A DNA stretch of 61,351 nucleotides from Nocardiopsis prasina DSM 43845 (lineage in GTDB: Bacteria > Actinomycetota > Actinomycetes > Streptosporangiales > Streptosporangiaceae), in the NCBI RefSeq assembly GCF_000341265.1, contig NZ_ANAE01000092.1, forward strand, positions 1-61,351. Direction: 5' to 3'. Numbering within the stretch: position 1 is the first letter of the stretch; every line of letters begins with the position of its first letter. Shown here piece by piece: positions 8,756 to 16,900 of the stretch. Both the position numbers and the translations under genes were made by a program. Below the pieces are notes generated by a model, which was not told where the DNA came from, searched no databases, and worked only from the letters and a program-made list of their open reading frames with translations.

Positions 8756-8776
8756 AGCATAGCATTGTGATATCAC
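8756..8776. promoter_or_regulatory. Divergent promoter region with GTGATATCAC palindrome
   Basis: On the minus strand TATGCT (8761-8756) is a good -10 for the SPFH gene. The perfect 10-bp palindrome GTGATATCAC (8767-8776) lies in the spacer just upstream of it. The surrounding 8758-8784 is AT-rich compared with the rest of the window. The palindrome is placed where a repressor would block the SPFH promoter. No -35 close to consensus is visible. Confidence 0.5.
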
Positions 8777-8829
8777 TTTTAAGGAACGGCCTCCCCCCGG
8801 GGCCCTGCCTGAGAGGAGACGTGGACGCG

Positions 8830-9327
8830 ATGAGCACCGACGCTCTGCGCCTGCGACCGCCCAACCACCGTGTGGACCGGCGTGCCATCTGGTGGTGGAC
8901 GACCCGGTCCCTCGCGGTGACGGTCGTCCTCACCGTCATCCCGGTCGTTCCCGCGCTGATCTGGGAACCGGTGCGCTTCTGGTTCCTGGTCTCCGCCGGA
9001 GTCGTCGGCGGGATCGGGCTCCTGATCACCGCCGTGATGCCGCAGTGGCGGTTCCGGGTGCACCGCTGGGAGATCACCGACACCGCCGTCTACACCTCCA
9101 GCGGATGGATCTGGCAGGAGTGGCGGGTCGCCCCGATGTCCCGGATCCAGACGGTGGACACCGCACGGGGACCGCTCCAGAGAGCCTTCGGACTGTCGAG
9201 CGTGACCGTGACGACCGCCTCGGCCGCCGGGCCGATCGAGATCAGCGGACTGGACCACCAGCTGGCGACCGAGGTGGCCGACCAGCTCACCGACAGCACC
9301 GAGGCGATTCCGGGGGACGCGACATGA
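8830..9327 (+). CDS. Bacterial PH-domain membrane protein, YdbS-like
   Basis: 165 residues. Two transmembrane helices (about 24-65, VVLTVIPVVPALIWEP, then VSAGVVGGIGLLITAVM) precede one bacterial PH-like (DUF304/bPH2) domain with the family pattern YTSSGWIWQEWRVAPMSRIQ and QTVDTARGPLQRAFGLSSVT. Its last four bases overlap the next gene (ATGA), the classic arrangement of ydbS-ydbT pairs. ATG 8830 follows GAGAGGAGAC at a slightly long spacing; GTG 8821 is possible. In Bacillus the homologous pair affects resistance to certain bacteriocins, but here the role is inferred only as membrane homeostasis. Confidence 0.87.
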   Translation: MSTDALRLRPPNHRVDRRAIWWWTTRSLAVTVVLTVIPVVPALIWEPVRFWFLVSAGVVGGIGLLITAVMPQWRFRVHRWEITDTAVYTSSGWIWQEWRVAPMSRIQTVDTARGPLQRAFGLSSVTVTTASAAGPIEISGLDHQLATEVADQLTDSTEAIPGDAT

Positions 9328-11114
9328 CCTCCCACGACGACCACCGCCCCGAGGAGGGCCCGCCCGTGGAACCCGTCCGCGGCGCGGCCGACCCGGAACA
9401 CCCCGCACCTCCGGTGGAGGGCGCCGAGGACGAATGGGAGGGGCTGAGCCCGCTCAGCGTGTGGGCCAGCGCGGTCGTCGCGTCCGTGTTCCTGGTCCCG
9501 GCGGCCGTCGTGGGCACCATCGTCCTGGTGGTCGTGGGACTCGCCTGGTGGGCGCTGGCCCCCCTCCCGGCGACCCTGGCCTTCGTCGGCGTGATGACCT
9601 ACCTGGACATGGTGCGCCTGCGCGCGGTGCGCTACCAGGTCACCGCCGAGCGCATGGAGATGCGCTCAGGGGTGATCGCCAAGGCCTACCGGTCCATCCC
9701 CCGCGAACGCGTGCGCACCGTGGACGTGGCAGCCCCCCTCTACACGAGGATCTTCGGTCTGTGCTCGGTGACCGTCGGCACCGGTGAGTCGGCCGGCTCC
9801 GGCGGCGGGGACCAGCTCAAGCTGGAGTACGTGACCGCGGAACAGGGTGAGCGGCTCCGCCGGGAACTCCTGCGCCGCGCCGCCCCGGTCACGGGCTCCG
9901 TGGGCGCCGGGGACTCCGAGAGCGGCTCGGAGGAGGTCCCGGACGAGGAGGAGACCGAGCTCGCCCGGTTGAACCCGCGCTGGTTCGCCTACGCGCCCGC
10001 CACCTCGGCGACCTTCGGTATCGGTCTCGGTGTGATCGCCGCCCTGGTCGGCATCAACGCGCAGAGCGGCGGCCACGGCTGGAGGTGGATCTCCGAGCAG
10101 GCCAACCTGCCCAGCGCCGAGGAGATGTCCAGCCTCGTGATGGGGAAGCTGCTACTGGTCGTCCCGGGCCTGCTGCTGGCCCTGCTGGTGTCGGGAGTGG
10201 CCGTCCTGCTCCTGGTCGCCGTGGAGACCTGGTGGGACTACCGGCTCGTCCGTGAGCCCGACGGCACCGTGCGGCTGCGACGGGGTCTGCTGACCAGTGT
10301 CTCGCTGTCGGTGGAGGGCCGCCGACTCAACGGCGTGGTGCTCCACGAACCCTTCGTGCTGAGGTCGGTCGGCGGGGCCTCCGTCCGCGCGGTGGCCACG
10401 GGCCTGTCCGCCGGTGACGCGGAGAAGGCCGAGGCCAAGAGCCGCCTGTCCCCCGCCATGCCCCGGAAGCGGGCCCGTGAACTGGGCGCCGACCTGATGA
10501 ACGAGCCGACCTCGGCGCTGGACGTGCCGCTGGCCCGCCACCCGAGGGCGGCCCTGCGCCGCCGGTTCACCCGGGCGGCGGTGTGCTCGCTCGCGGGGGT
10601 GGCGCTGGCCGGTGGGCTCGCCTGGCTCCACCAGGTGGCCACCCAGGCCTGGTGGGACGCGCTGCGGTCGGCGGAAGAGCAGTTCATGCCGTTCCCGTTG
10701 GCCACTCCGACCGTCGAGGCCACCCCGGGCTGGGGCTGGTTCGCGGTGGCGCTGCTGTTCGCGGTGGTGGTGTTCTGGTTCGCGGTCGGCTCCTACCGGG
10801 GCCTGGGCCACGGACTGCACCCCAAGTACCTGGTGGTGCGCAAGGGAATGGCCTCCCGCGACACCGTGACTCTGGAGCGGGAGGCGGTGATCGGTTGGCG
10901 GATCACGCGGTCGCCGTTCCAGCGTCGGCTCGGTCTGGCCGACGTGGCGGCCACCACGGCCTCCGGCGAGGGGATGTACACGGCCCTGGACGTGGGTCTG
11001 GGTCAGGGCCTGGGATGGGCGGACGAGGCCGTACCCGAGCTCCTGGCACCGTTCCTGGTGCGAGCTGGCGGCGACGGTGCGTCCTCGGAGTCCGGGACCT
11101 CCGTGCTGCCCTAG
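9324..11114 (+). CDS. Multi-PH-domain membrane protein, YdbT-like
   Basis: 596 residues beginning at ATG 9324, overlapping the stop of the upstream gene. Three repeats of a bPH2 unit are visible: RYQVTAERMEMRSGVIAKAY with RVRTVDVAAPLYTRIFGLCS; YRLVREPDGTVRLRRGLL with GRRLNGVVLHEP; and HPKYLVVRKGMASRDTVTLE with ITRSPFQRRLGLADVAATTA. They are separated by transmembrane pairs near residues 55-90, 230-310 and 415-490. An acidic linker (about 185-215) is low-complexity. Together with the upstream YdbS-like protein and the divergent SPFH gene it probably forms a membrane complex (inference). The downstream hairpin at 11146-11183 ends the transcript. Confidence 0.88.
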   Translation: MTSHDDHRPEEGPPVEPVRGAADPEHPAPPVEGAEDEWEGLSPLSVWASAVVASVFLVPAAVVGTIVLVVVGLAWWALAPLPATLAFVGVMTYLDMVRLRAVRYQVTAERMEMRSGVIAKAYRSIPRERVRTVDVAAPLYTRIFGLCSVTVGTGESAGSGGGDQLKLEYVTAEQGERLRRELLRRAAPVTGSVGAGDSESGSEEVPDEEETELARLNPRWFAYAPATSATFGIGLGVIAALVGINAQSGGHGWRWISEQANLPSAEEMSSLVMGKLLLVVPGLLLALLVSGVAVLLLVAVETWWDYRLVREPDGTVRLRRGLLTSVSLSVEGRRLNGVVLHEPFVLRSVGGASVRAVATGLSAGDAEKAEAKSRLSPAMPRKRARELGADLMNEPTSALDVPLARHPRAALRRRFTRAAVCSLAGVALAGGLAWLHQVATQAWWDALRSAEEQFMPFPLATPTVEATPGWGWFAVALLFAVVVFWFAVGSYRGLGHGLHPKYLVVRKGMASRDTVTLEREAVIGWRITRSPFQRRLGLADVAATTASGEGMYTALDVGLGQGLGWADEAVPELLAPFLVRAGGDGASSESGTSVLP

Positions 11115-11145
11115 CGGTCGTGCCCCGCACCGCTCGTCCGGAACC

Positions 11146-11183
11146 GTGTCCCGGTGCCCCACTTCCCCGGGGCGCCGGGACAC
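11146..11183. terminator. Bidirectional terminator hairpin
   Basis: GTGTCCCGGTGCCCC (11146-11160), an 8-nt loop, then GGGGCGCCGGGACAC (11169-11183): a 15-bp stem with one G-U pair. It lies between the convergent YdbT-like and STAS genes. Confidence 0.75.
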
Positions 11184-11223
11184 GCGTCGTCTCCGGGCAC
11201 GGTCGCGCCCGAGGTTCGACGGG

Positions 11224-11628
11224 TCAGGGCACGGGATTGTCGAAGATGGGCTCGCCGTCCACGCGCAGACCGCTGGTGTGGGTGAGCGCCATCTCCACCA
11301 TGGGATAGACCTCGAACAGGCGCCGCATCCCGAGCGCCTCCAGCACCCGCTCGGCGATGGGCGCGGGTTCGGCCAGGACCACGTGTCTGCCCTGCCCGGT
11401 CAGCACCTGGTAGACGGCGACCAAGGCGCGCACTCCGCTGGCGTCGAAGAAGCCGACCCGGGACATGTCCACGACCAGGCAGTCGCACCGCGAGGCCTGC
11501 GCGGCCTGGAGCAGTCGCTCCCGAAGCCGATCGGCGGTGGCCAGGTCCACCTCACCGTGGACGCGCACCACCGTCACTCCCGTGCAGGGAAAACGTTCCT
11601 GGGCCGAGAACGGGCCATCCTTCGCCAC
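11224..11628 (-). CDS. STAS-domain anti-sigma factor antagonist
   Basis: 134 residues, a single STAS domain (SpoIIAA/RsbV/BldG type). Strand VTVVRVHGEVDLATADRLRE is followed by the phosphorylation loop DMSRVGFFDASGVRAL; the Ser of DASG is the expected phospho-acceptor. Such proteins release sigma factors of the SigB/SigF group from anti-sigma kinases. GTG 11628 is preferred because GAGAGG is 8 nt upstream; GTG 11637 adds three residues but would overlap that site. No anti-sigma kinase or sigma gene is nearby, so the partner is unknown. Confidence 0.85.
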   Translation of the reverse strand: MAKDGPFSAQERFPCTGVTVVRVHGEVDLATADRLRERLLQAAQASRCDCLVVDMSRVGFFDASGVRALVAVYQVLTGQGRHVVLAEPAPIAERVLEALGMRRLFEVYPMVEMALTHTSGLRVDGEPIFDNPVP

Positions 11629-12035
11629 TCGGGCCACCTCTCACCGGACGTAACCTTTCCACTACGCAACCGCGTACGAGATCGTAACCTCTCCCATGAG
11701 CTTCCGGGAGGGTTTCCATGAGAAAATCCGCCGGAATCTCGCCGATATGACCCGACCGTCACCCGGGTGTCACCGTCTCCCGTGTTTGGCCGAGTCGTCG
11801 TGGGGCCCCGTGTCCACAGGACCCCCACTCCTTTCTCTCGGACACTCCCGATCCGGCCCCCGCACCGTGCTTTCCGCGCGTTCGTGCGGTAAAAGCGGTA
11901 CTTGGACACCCGTGTGTCGGCCGGTGGCACCGTTCCCCCTGCGGGAGGGGCACCGACGGCCCTCATGGACACGAAGAGAGCGAAGGGAGGGAGCGGCACG
12001 CGGCTGCCCCGGGCAGACCGTCGACCGCGACCCCA
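11629..12035. other. Intergenic region, divergent promoters
   Basis: No convincing gene. It separates divergent STAS and NUDIX-like genes. Next to the STAS gene the minus strand carries the direct repeat AGGTTACG twice (around 11691 and 11655), and CTCATGG occurs twice, which could be sigma-factor or activator sites. The part from 11750 to 12035 shows no recognisable structure. Confidence 0.4.
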
Positions 12036-12572
12036 ATGACCGAAACCGCTGACACCCAGCCCGGCTGGTTCTCCTCCGAGGAGCTGGACAGCGTCCGCGC
12101 CAGCATGCCCGTGCTCTACGTCCAGGCGGTGCCCGTGCGGGTGGACGAGTCGGGCTCGGTGACCCACGTGGGGTTGCTGATGCGCGCCGACCCCGACGGC
12201 AGCTTCAACCGTTCCGTGGTCTCCGGGCGGGTGCTGTACCACGAGCGGGTGCGCGACGCGCTCCTGCGCCACCTGGAGAAGGACCTGGGCCCGGTCGCCC
12301 TGCCGCGTATCCCCAGCTCGCCTCAGCCGTTCACCGTCGCCGAGTACTTCCCCACCCCCGGGGTCACCCCGTTCCACGACCCCCGTCAGCACGCGGTGGC
12401 CATGGCCTACGTGGTGCCGGTGAGCGGTGACTGCCAACCCCGTCAGGACGCACTGGACCTGGTGTGGTTCACCCCCGAGGAGGCCACCAGCCCGCAGGTG
12501 CGGGCGGACATGCCCGGCGGGCAGGGCGTTCTGGTCCGCCAGGCGCTCGCCTACGTGGGACACGCCCCGTGA
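12036..12572 (+). CDS. NUDIX-like family protein (DUF4916 type)
   Basis: 178 residues, strongly similar in pattern to the actinobacterial DUF4916/NUDIX-like family: opening GWFSSEELDSVRASMPVLYV, central YHERVRDALLRHLEKDLGPV (in the place of a NUDIX box but without its full REx2EE signature), then AEYFPTPGVTPFHDPRQHAV and LDLVWFTPEEA near the C-terminus. The lost NUDIX catalytic glutamates suggest a non-canonical hydrolase or binding protein. No Shine-Dalgarno is seen before ATG 12036. It is followed after 159 bp by a kinase gene with its own likely promoter. Confidence 0.78.
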   Translation: MTETADTQPGWFSSEELDSVRASMPVLYVQAVPVRVDESGSVTHVGLLMRADPDGSFNRSVVSGRVLYHERVRDALLRHLEKDLGPVALPRIPSSPQPFTVAEYFPTPGVTPFHDPRQHAVAMAYVVPVSGDCQPRQDALDLVWFTPEEATSPQVRADMPGGQGVLVRQALAYVGHAP

Positions 12573-12731
12573 CCTCCCGGGCCGAAGCGGTGCGCACCAC
12601 GCCCGGTCCGGCCTGACGGTCCCTCGCCCACCCTGGGCCCCGTGTCCGCGACGGACTCGGGGCCCGGGATTGGCGACGTTCGCCGTCGTGACTCCGAATC
12701 TCCTACGGGGAGTGGGTCTAGGCTGGAGGCC

Positions 12732-13427
12732 ATGCTCGAATCCCTCGTCGCCGACGCGCTCTCCCTGGTACCCGAGGACCCGCCCGAGGACCCGCCCGAG
12801 GGTCCCGCACGCGTGATTCTCGGCCTGACCGGCGCCCCTGCCGCTGGCAAGTCCACCCTGGCGCGCTACCTGGTGCACGCGGTCGACGAGCGGGCGGGCG
12901 CGGGCACCGCCGGATACCTGCCCATGGACGGCTTCCACCTGTCCAACGCGCAGCTGGACCGGTTGGGCCGACGCGACCGCAAGGGGGCTCCCGACACCTT
13001 CGACGCCCACGGCTACCTGGCGATGGTGCGCCGCCTCCTGACCGAGACCGACAGCCCGGTGTACGTCCCCGACTACGACCGCAGGCTGCACGAGCCCATC
13101 GCCGCCCAGCACGCGATCGGGCCCCGCACGCGGCTGGTCGTGACCGAGGGCAACTACCTCGCCAGTGACGAGGAGCCGTGGACCGGGGTGCGCGGACTGT
13201 TCGCCGAGCTCTGGTACGTGGAGGCGGAGGACCGCGTGCGTGAGCGTCGGCTGCGTCGCCGCCAGATGGCCGGCGGCGCGAGCGTGAGCGCCGCCCAGGA
13301 GTGGGTCGAGCGCAGCGACCGGCCCAACGGTGAGCTGGTGAAGGGGCTGCGGGACCACTGCACCCGGGTCGTGCGGGTCAGCGGGGTTCCGAGGCTCGGT
13401 TCGCGGGACCGCTACTCCGCGCGCTGA
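12732..13427 (+). CDS. P-loop nucleoside/nucleotide kinase-like protein
   Basis: 231 residues. Walker A GAPAAGKS at residues 34-41. PMDGFHLSNAQLDRLGRRDR is typical of the uridine kinase/pantothenate kinase-like (PRK) family, together with KGAPDTFDAHGYL, YVPDYDRRLHEP and VVTEGNYLAS. This subgroup is annotated as nucleoside/nucleotide kinase family protein; the substrate is unresolved (uridine, phosphoribulose-like or sugar). ATG 12732 lies 7 nt after TAGGCT, a good actinobacterial -10, so the mRNA is probably leaderless although GGAGG is also adjacent. Two perfect copies of a 12-bp repeat (12771, 12783) encode a Pro-Glu-Asp stretch before the P-loop. Confidence 0.83.
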   Translation: MLESLVADALSLVPEDPPEDPPEGPARVILGLTGAPAAGKSTLARYLVHAVDERAGAGTAGYLPMDGFHLSNAQLDRLGRRDRKGAPDTFDAHGYLAMVRRLLTETDSPVYVPDYDRRLHEPIAAQHAIGPRTRLVVTEGNYLASDEEPWTGVRGLFAELWYVEAEDRVRERRLRRRQMAGGASVSAAQEWVERSDRPNGELVKGLRDHCTRVVRVSGVPRLGSRDRYSAR

Positions 13428-13772
13428 GACCTCTCCCCCGGTCCGGTTCGCACGAGGGCGCACCGTTGGCGGCCGGCGCGCGTCCGCGCCGGGCACGCGG
13501 ATCTGGTGTGCCATGGGGCCTCCTCGACACTTCGAGCGGTGGCGACCACATGACGGGACGTGTGTCCTGAAACGTGACACAGGGGCCCGGTGAGAGGGAT
13601 CACCGTGGAGGCGGGAGGACCCACATGGCAGTTGATCCCGTTTCGTCCGCTCTCACACGAGGACGCCCACCCTCACCCCAAGCGTCCACATGTTGAGACA
13701 AAAGTTTCATATGGCGTCCACCGCGGCTAGCATCCCTCCAACAACCCGCACTGACCTGGAAAGAACTCACTC
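13428..13772. other. Intergenic region upstream of MHS transporter
   Basis: 345 bp without a gene. Near the transporter it becomes AT-richer and contains the imperfect inverted repeat TGAGAC-AAAA-GTTTCA (13694-13709). A related TGAAAC half occurs at about 13567. These may be operator halves, but I cannot place a -35/-10 pair with confidence. Confidence 0.35.
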
Positions 13773-15134
13773 ATGAAGGACGTCGCCGAAGACAACCCGG
13801 CGCCGGAACGGCCACAAGCCGAGACGGCCGCGCCACCGACCAACCCGAAGCGGAAGGTCCTCACGGCGAGCCTTGTGGGCACGTCCATCGAGTTCTACGA
13901 CTTCTACATCTACGCGACCGCAGCGGTCCTGGTCTTCCCCTACCTGTTCTTCCCCGAGGGCGACATGATGGCGGCCCGCCTCCAGTCGCTGGCGACCTTC
14001 GCCATCGCCTTCGTGGCACGCCCCATCGGCTCCTGGGTGTTCGGCCACTTCGGCGACCGGATCGGCCGCAAGGCGACCCTGGTGGCGTCCCTGTTGACCA
14101 TGGGCGTCGCGACCATCGCGATCGGGCTACTCCCGACCTACGCGCAGATCGGAGTCGCGGCCCCGCTGCTGCTGGCGCTGTGCCGGTTCGGCCAGGGTCT
14201 GGGCCTGGGCGGCGAGTGGGGTGGTGCGGCACTGCTGGCCACCGAGAACGCTCCCCCCGGCAAGCGCGGCTTCTACGGGACCTTCCCGCAGATGGGCGCG
14301 CCCATCGGTTTCTTCCTCGCCAACGGCGTCTTCCTGATCCTCAGCCAGACCATGACCGACGAGGCCTTCCTGGCCTACGGCTGGCGCATCCCGTTCCTGC
14401 TGTCCACCGTGCTGATCATCGTCGGCCTGTGGGTGCGGCTCACCCTGCACGAGACGCCCGCCTTCGCCAAGGTCATCGCCTCTGGTGAACGGGTCAAGAC
14501 CCCCATCGTCGAGGTCTTCCGCCACAACTGGCCCGCCGTGGTCATCGGCACGCTCATCATGCTGGCGACCTACGTGCTCTTCTACCTCATGACCGTCTTC
14601 TCCCTGGGCTTCGGCACCGACGCGGAGACCGGCCTGGGCTACGAGCGCACCGACTTCCTGGTCTTCCTGCTCATCGGCGTCCTGTTCTTCGCGCTGTTCA
14701 CCCCGATCTCCGGGCTGCTCGCGGACCGGTTCGGCCGCAGGCCCGTCCTGATCACGGTCACCTCCGCGATCATCGTGTTCGGCTTCGCCATGGGCCCGCT
14801 CATGGGCAGCGGCGGGACCGTCGGCGTGATGGCCTTCCTGATCATCGGCCTGTCCCTGATGGGACTGACCTTCGGCCCGATGGCGGCGGTCCTGCCCGAG
14901 CTGTTCCCGACCAAGGTGCGCTACACGGGCGCCTCGGCCGCCTACAACCTGGCCAGCCTGCTGGGCGCCTCGTTCGCGCCCTACATCGCGACCTGGCTCG
15001 CGGGGACCTTCGGACTGGCCTGGGTCGGCGGCTACCTGATCGTGGTCGGCACCATCACCCTGGGCGCGCTGATCGTCAGCCGTGAGACCCGGCACGACGA
15101 CCTGGACACCATCTCGGCCAAGGTGACCAAGTGA
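13773..15134 (+). CDS. MFS transporter, metabolite:H+ symporter (MHS) family
   Basis: 453 residues, 12 predicted transmembrane segments. MHS/ProP-ShiA features: VGTSIEFYDFYIYATAAVLV at TM1, the loop 2-3 motif GHFGDRIGRKATLV (MFS motif A), GLGLGGEWGGAALLATENAP after TM4, and a second motif-A copy ADRFGRRPVLI between TM8 and TM9. Substrates of the family include shikimate, alpha-ketoglutarate, citrate and betaine/proline, so the substrate is not predictable here. Uptake by proton symport is expected. A strong terminator follows. No catabolic gene adjoins it. Confidence 0.88.
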   Translation: MKDVAEDNPAPERPQAETAAPPTNPKRKVLTASLVGTSIEFYDFYIYATAAVLVFPYLFFPEGDMMAARLQSLATFAIAFVARPIGSWVFGHFGDRIGRKATLVASLLTMGVATIAIGLLPTYAQIGVAAPLLLALCRFGQGLGLGGEWGGAALLATENAPPGKRGFYGTFPQMGAPIGFFLANGVFLILSQTMTDEAFLAYGWRIPFLLSTVLIIVGLWVRLTLHETPAFAKVIASGERVKTPIVEVFRHNWPAVVIGTLIMLATYVLFYLMTVFSLGFGTDAETGLGYERTDFLVFLLIGVLFFALFTPISGLLADRFGRRPVLITVTSAIIVFGFAMGPLMGSGGTVGVMAFLIIGLSLMGLTFGPMAAVLPELFPTKVRYTGASAAYNLASLLGASFAPYIATWLAGTFGLAWVGGYLIVVGTITLGALIVSRETRHDDLDTISAKVTK

Positions 15135-15170
15135 CCGGGTGACGGACGGGGCTCCCTCCCGAGGAACACT

Positions 15171-15208
15171 GGAAGGGCCGGTGCGGCAGAGGCCGCACCG
15201 GCCCTTCC
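15171..15208 (+). terminator. Terminator of MHS transporter gene
   Basis: Perfect 17-bp stem: GGAAGGGCCGGTGCGGC, loop AGAG, then its exact complement, followed by TT. It lies 36 bp past the stop codon. Confidence 0.85.
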
Positions 15209-15415
15209 TTCTGTCCCTGGCGCCCGGCCCGCACGGCTCACCTCGTGTTCCTCGGACCTTCACGGCGAACTTATCCACCGGGGAGTACACGGAAGGGTGT
15301 ACCGAGCGACCCGGAGCGCCCGGGACCACGCCCCTGAACCGGTGAACTCCCGCGGCCCCGTGCCGCCCACCCACCGGACGGACTCGCCGTCCTCCTCACC
15401 CCTTGGGAGGCCCCC

Positions 15416-16765
15416 ATCCTTCACCGAACCACCGTTCCCCTGAGCGCGGCGCTCGTGCTCCTGGCCACGGCCTGCGGCGCCCCGAGCACCGACCTCGACG
15501 AGGCGGAGAACACCAGCAGTAGCAGCACCACCCCGGCCGCCGACGACGTCAACGGCGACGGCTACACGGACCTGCCGATCAGCGGACGCACCGGAGACCC
15601 GGAGACCGGCCAGCCCTACGTGGGCGTGCTGCTCGGCGGGCCGGACGGGCTGTCCCCCGACCGCTCCGTCACCCTGACCCGCGAGGAGCTGGGGCTGGCC
15701 GACGACGGCGAGCTCCTCACCGTCCTGGACACCGGTGACCTCGACGGCGACGGCTACACCGACCTGCTCGTGGACGCCGGAAGCGGCTACGTGGTGTGGG
15801 GCGGACCCGATGGCCCCTCCGGAGAGGCCCAGCCCCTGCCCTGGCTGAAGATGGACGATCCGCGAGGCATGTACGCGGTGTCCCTGGTGGTCGGCGACTT
15901 CGACGGGGACGGAAACACCGACGTCACCGTCCTCGACCACCTCCAGGGCTCCCCGATGGACGAGTTCGAGACCACCTTCCACCGTGGTCCCTTCGAGCGG
16001 GACGGCTCCGCCGCCGAGAGCCGCGAGGTGAACCTGCCCAGTGACGCCGCGGACGCCGAGCTCGACGTGATCGACGCCGACGGCGACGCGGCGCTGGACC
16101 TGCTGCTGGTACGCAACCGCGACGAGTCCCCCGCACCCCACCTGGTGCTCCGTTCCGGGCCGGACGGACCCGCTCAGGAGGTCGTCGGCGACACGGGGCT
16201 GAGCCACGCGTACGCGAACGGCGACTTCGACGGCGACGCCCACCCCGACCTGCTCATCGGGGTGAGCGGCATCCCCAACAACGAGCCGGGGCACGAGGAC
16301 GAACTGCACCCGGGGTACGTGGACGCCTACGCGGGCGGGGACGGCTTCCTGGACGCCGAACCGAGCCGCCTCACCCTCGACAGCGAGGGCGTTCCCGGCG
16401 AAGCCGAGGACGGGGACGGGTTCGGCAACGGCCTCCTGGTGGGTGACGTCGACGGCGACGGGTACGACGACGCGGTGGCCATGACCGGACCGTTCCACTC
16501 CCACGAGACCGCCACCCTGCTGTTCGGCGGCCCCGAGGGCCTGACCGGTGAGCGGGCGGCCGCCCTGACGGTCCCGGAGCGCGGCGACCTCGGCTCCTAC
16601 CACCACCACGCGCTGGCCGACTACGACGGTGACGGGCACCCGGACCTGCTGCTGAGCACCGTGCGACCGTCCATGCCGGAGGGCGTCACGGGATACGTGC
16701 TGTTCCCGGGAGAACCCGGCGGCTTCGACCAGGAGCCGGTCGAGTTCACCACCGAAGGCTTGTAG
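15416..16765 (+). CDS. Secreted FG-GAP/VCBS-repeat lipoprotein
   Basis: Seven calcium-binding DxDGDG-type repeats are spread along the protein (DVNGDGYTDL, DLDGDGYTDL, DFDGDGNTDV, DADGDAALDL, DFDGDAHPDL, DVDGDGYDDA, DYDGDGHPDL), which predicts an extracellular beta-propeller of the integrin-alpha/VCBS type. The N-terminus is a lipoprotein signal (HRTTVPLSAALVLLATAC, lipidated Cys in LATAC). No ATG/GTG/TTG stands before the signal: GGGAGG at 15405-15410 is followed 5 nt later by ATC at 15416, which would give a perfect signal peptide. The first ordinary start, GTG 15455, lies inside the hydrophobic core. ATC initiation or a base change from ATG is therefore likely. Function unknown, probably adhesion or binding. 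Confidence 0.75.
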   Translation: MLHRTTVPLSAALVLLATACGAPSTDLDEAENTSSSSTTPAADDVNGDGYTDLPISGRTGDPETGQPYVGVLLGGPDGLSPDRSVTLTREELGLADDGELLTVLDTGDLDGDGYTDLLVDAGSGYVVWGGPDGPSGEAQPLPWLKMDDPRGMYAVSLVVGDFDGDGNTDVTVLDHLQGSPMDEFETTFHRGPFERDGSAAESREVNLPSDAADAELDVIDADGDAALDLLLVRNRDESPAPHLVLRSGPDGPAQEVVGDTGLSHAYANGDFDGDAHPDLLIGVSGIPNNEPGHEDELHPGYVDAYAGGDGFLDAEPSRLTLDSEGVPGEAEDGDGFGNGLLVGDVDGDGYDDAVAMTGPFHSHETATLLFGGPEGLTGERAAALTVPERGDLGSYHHHALADYDGDGHPDLLLSTVRPSMPEGVTGYVLFPGEPGGFDQEPVEFTTEGL

Positions 16766-16805
16766 GGCAGCCGGAGTCAGGGGACGGGAGGCCGTCTTCG
16801 GACAG

Positions 16806-16843
16806 GGGCCGGTTCGGGTTGTGGAAAACGCCCGAACCGGCCC
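16806..16843 (+). terminator. Terminator of VCBS lipoprotein gene
   Basis: GGGCCGGTTCGGG, a 12-nt loop, then CCCGAACCGGCCC followed by TT. Perfect 13-bp stem, 40 bp after the stop. Confidence 0.82.
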
Positions 16844-16900
16844 TTCGCGTTCTAGTGTGGAATTCGCCCCCCTCTCCCTCCGACCCCCCGGAGTACGCAC

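Noticed and set aside
12771..12794. Tandem 12-bp repeat, considered as minisatellite or CRISPR-like
   Set aside because: Only two full copies, in frame, encoding a Pro-Glu-Asp stretch of the kinase N-terminus.
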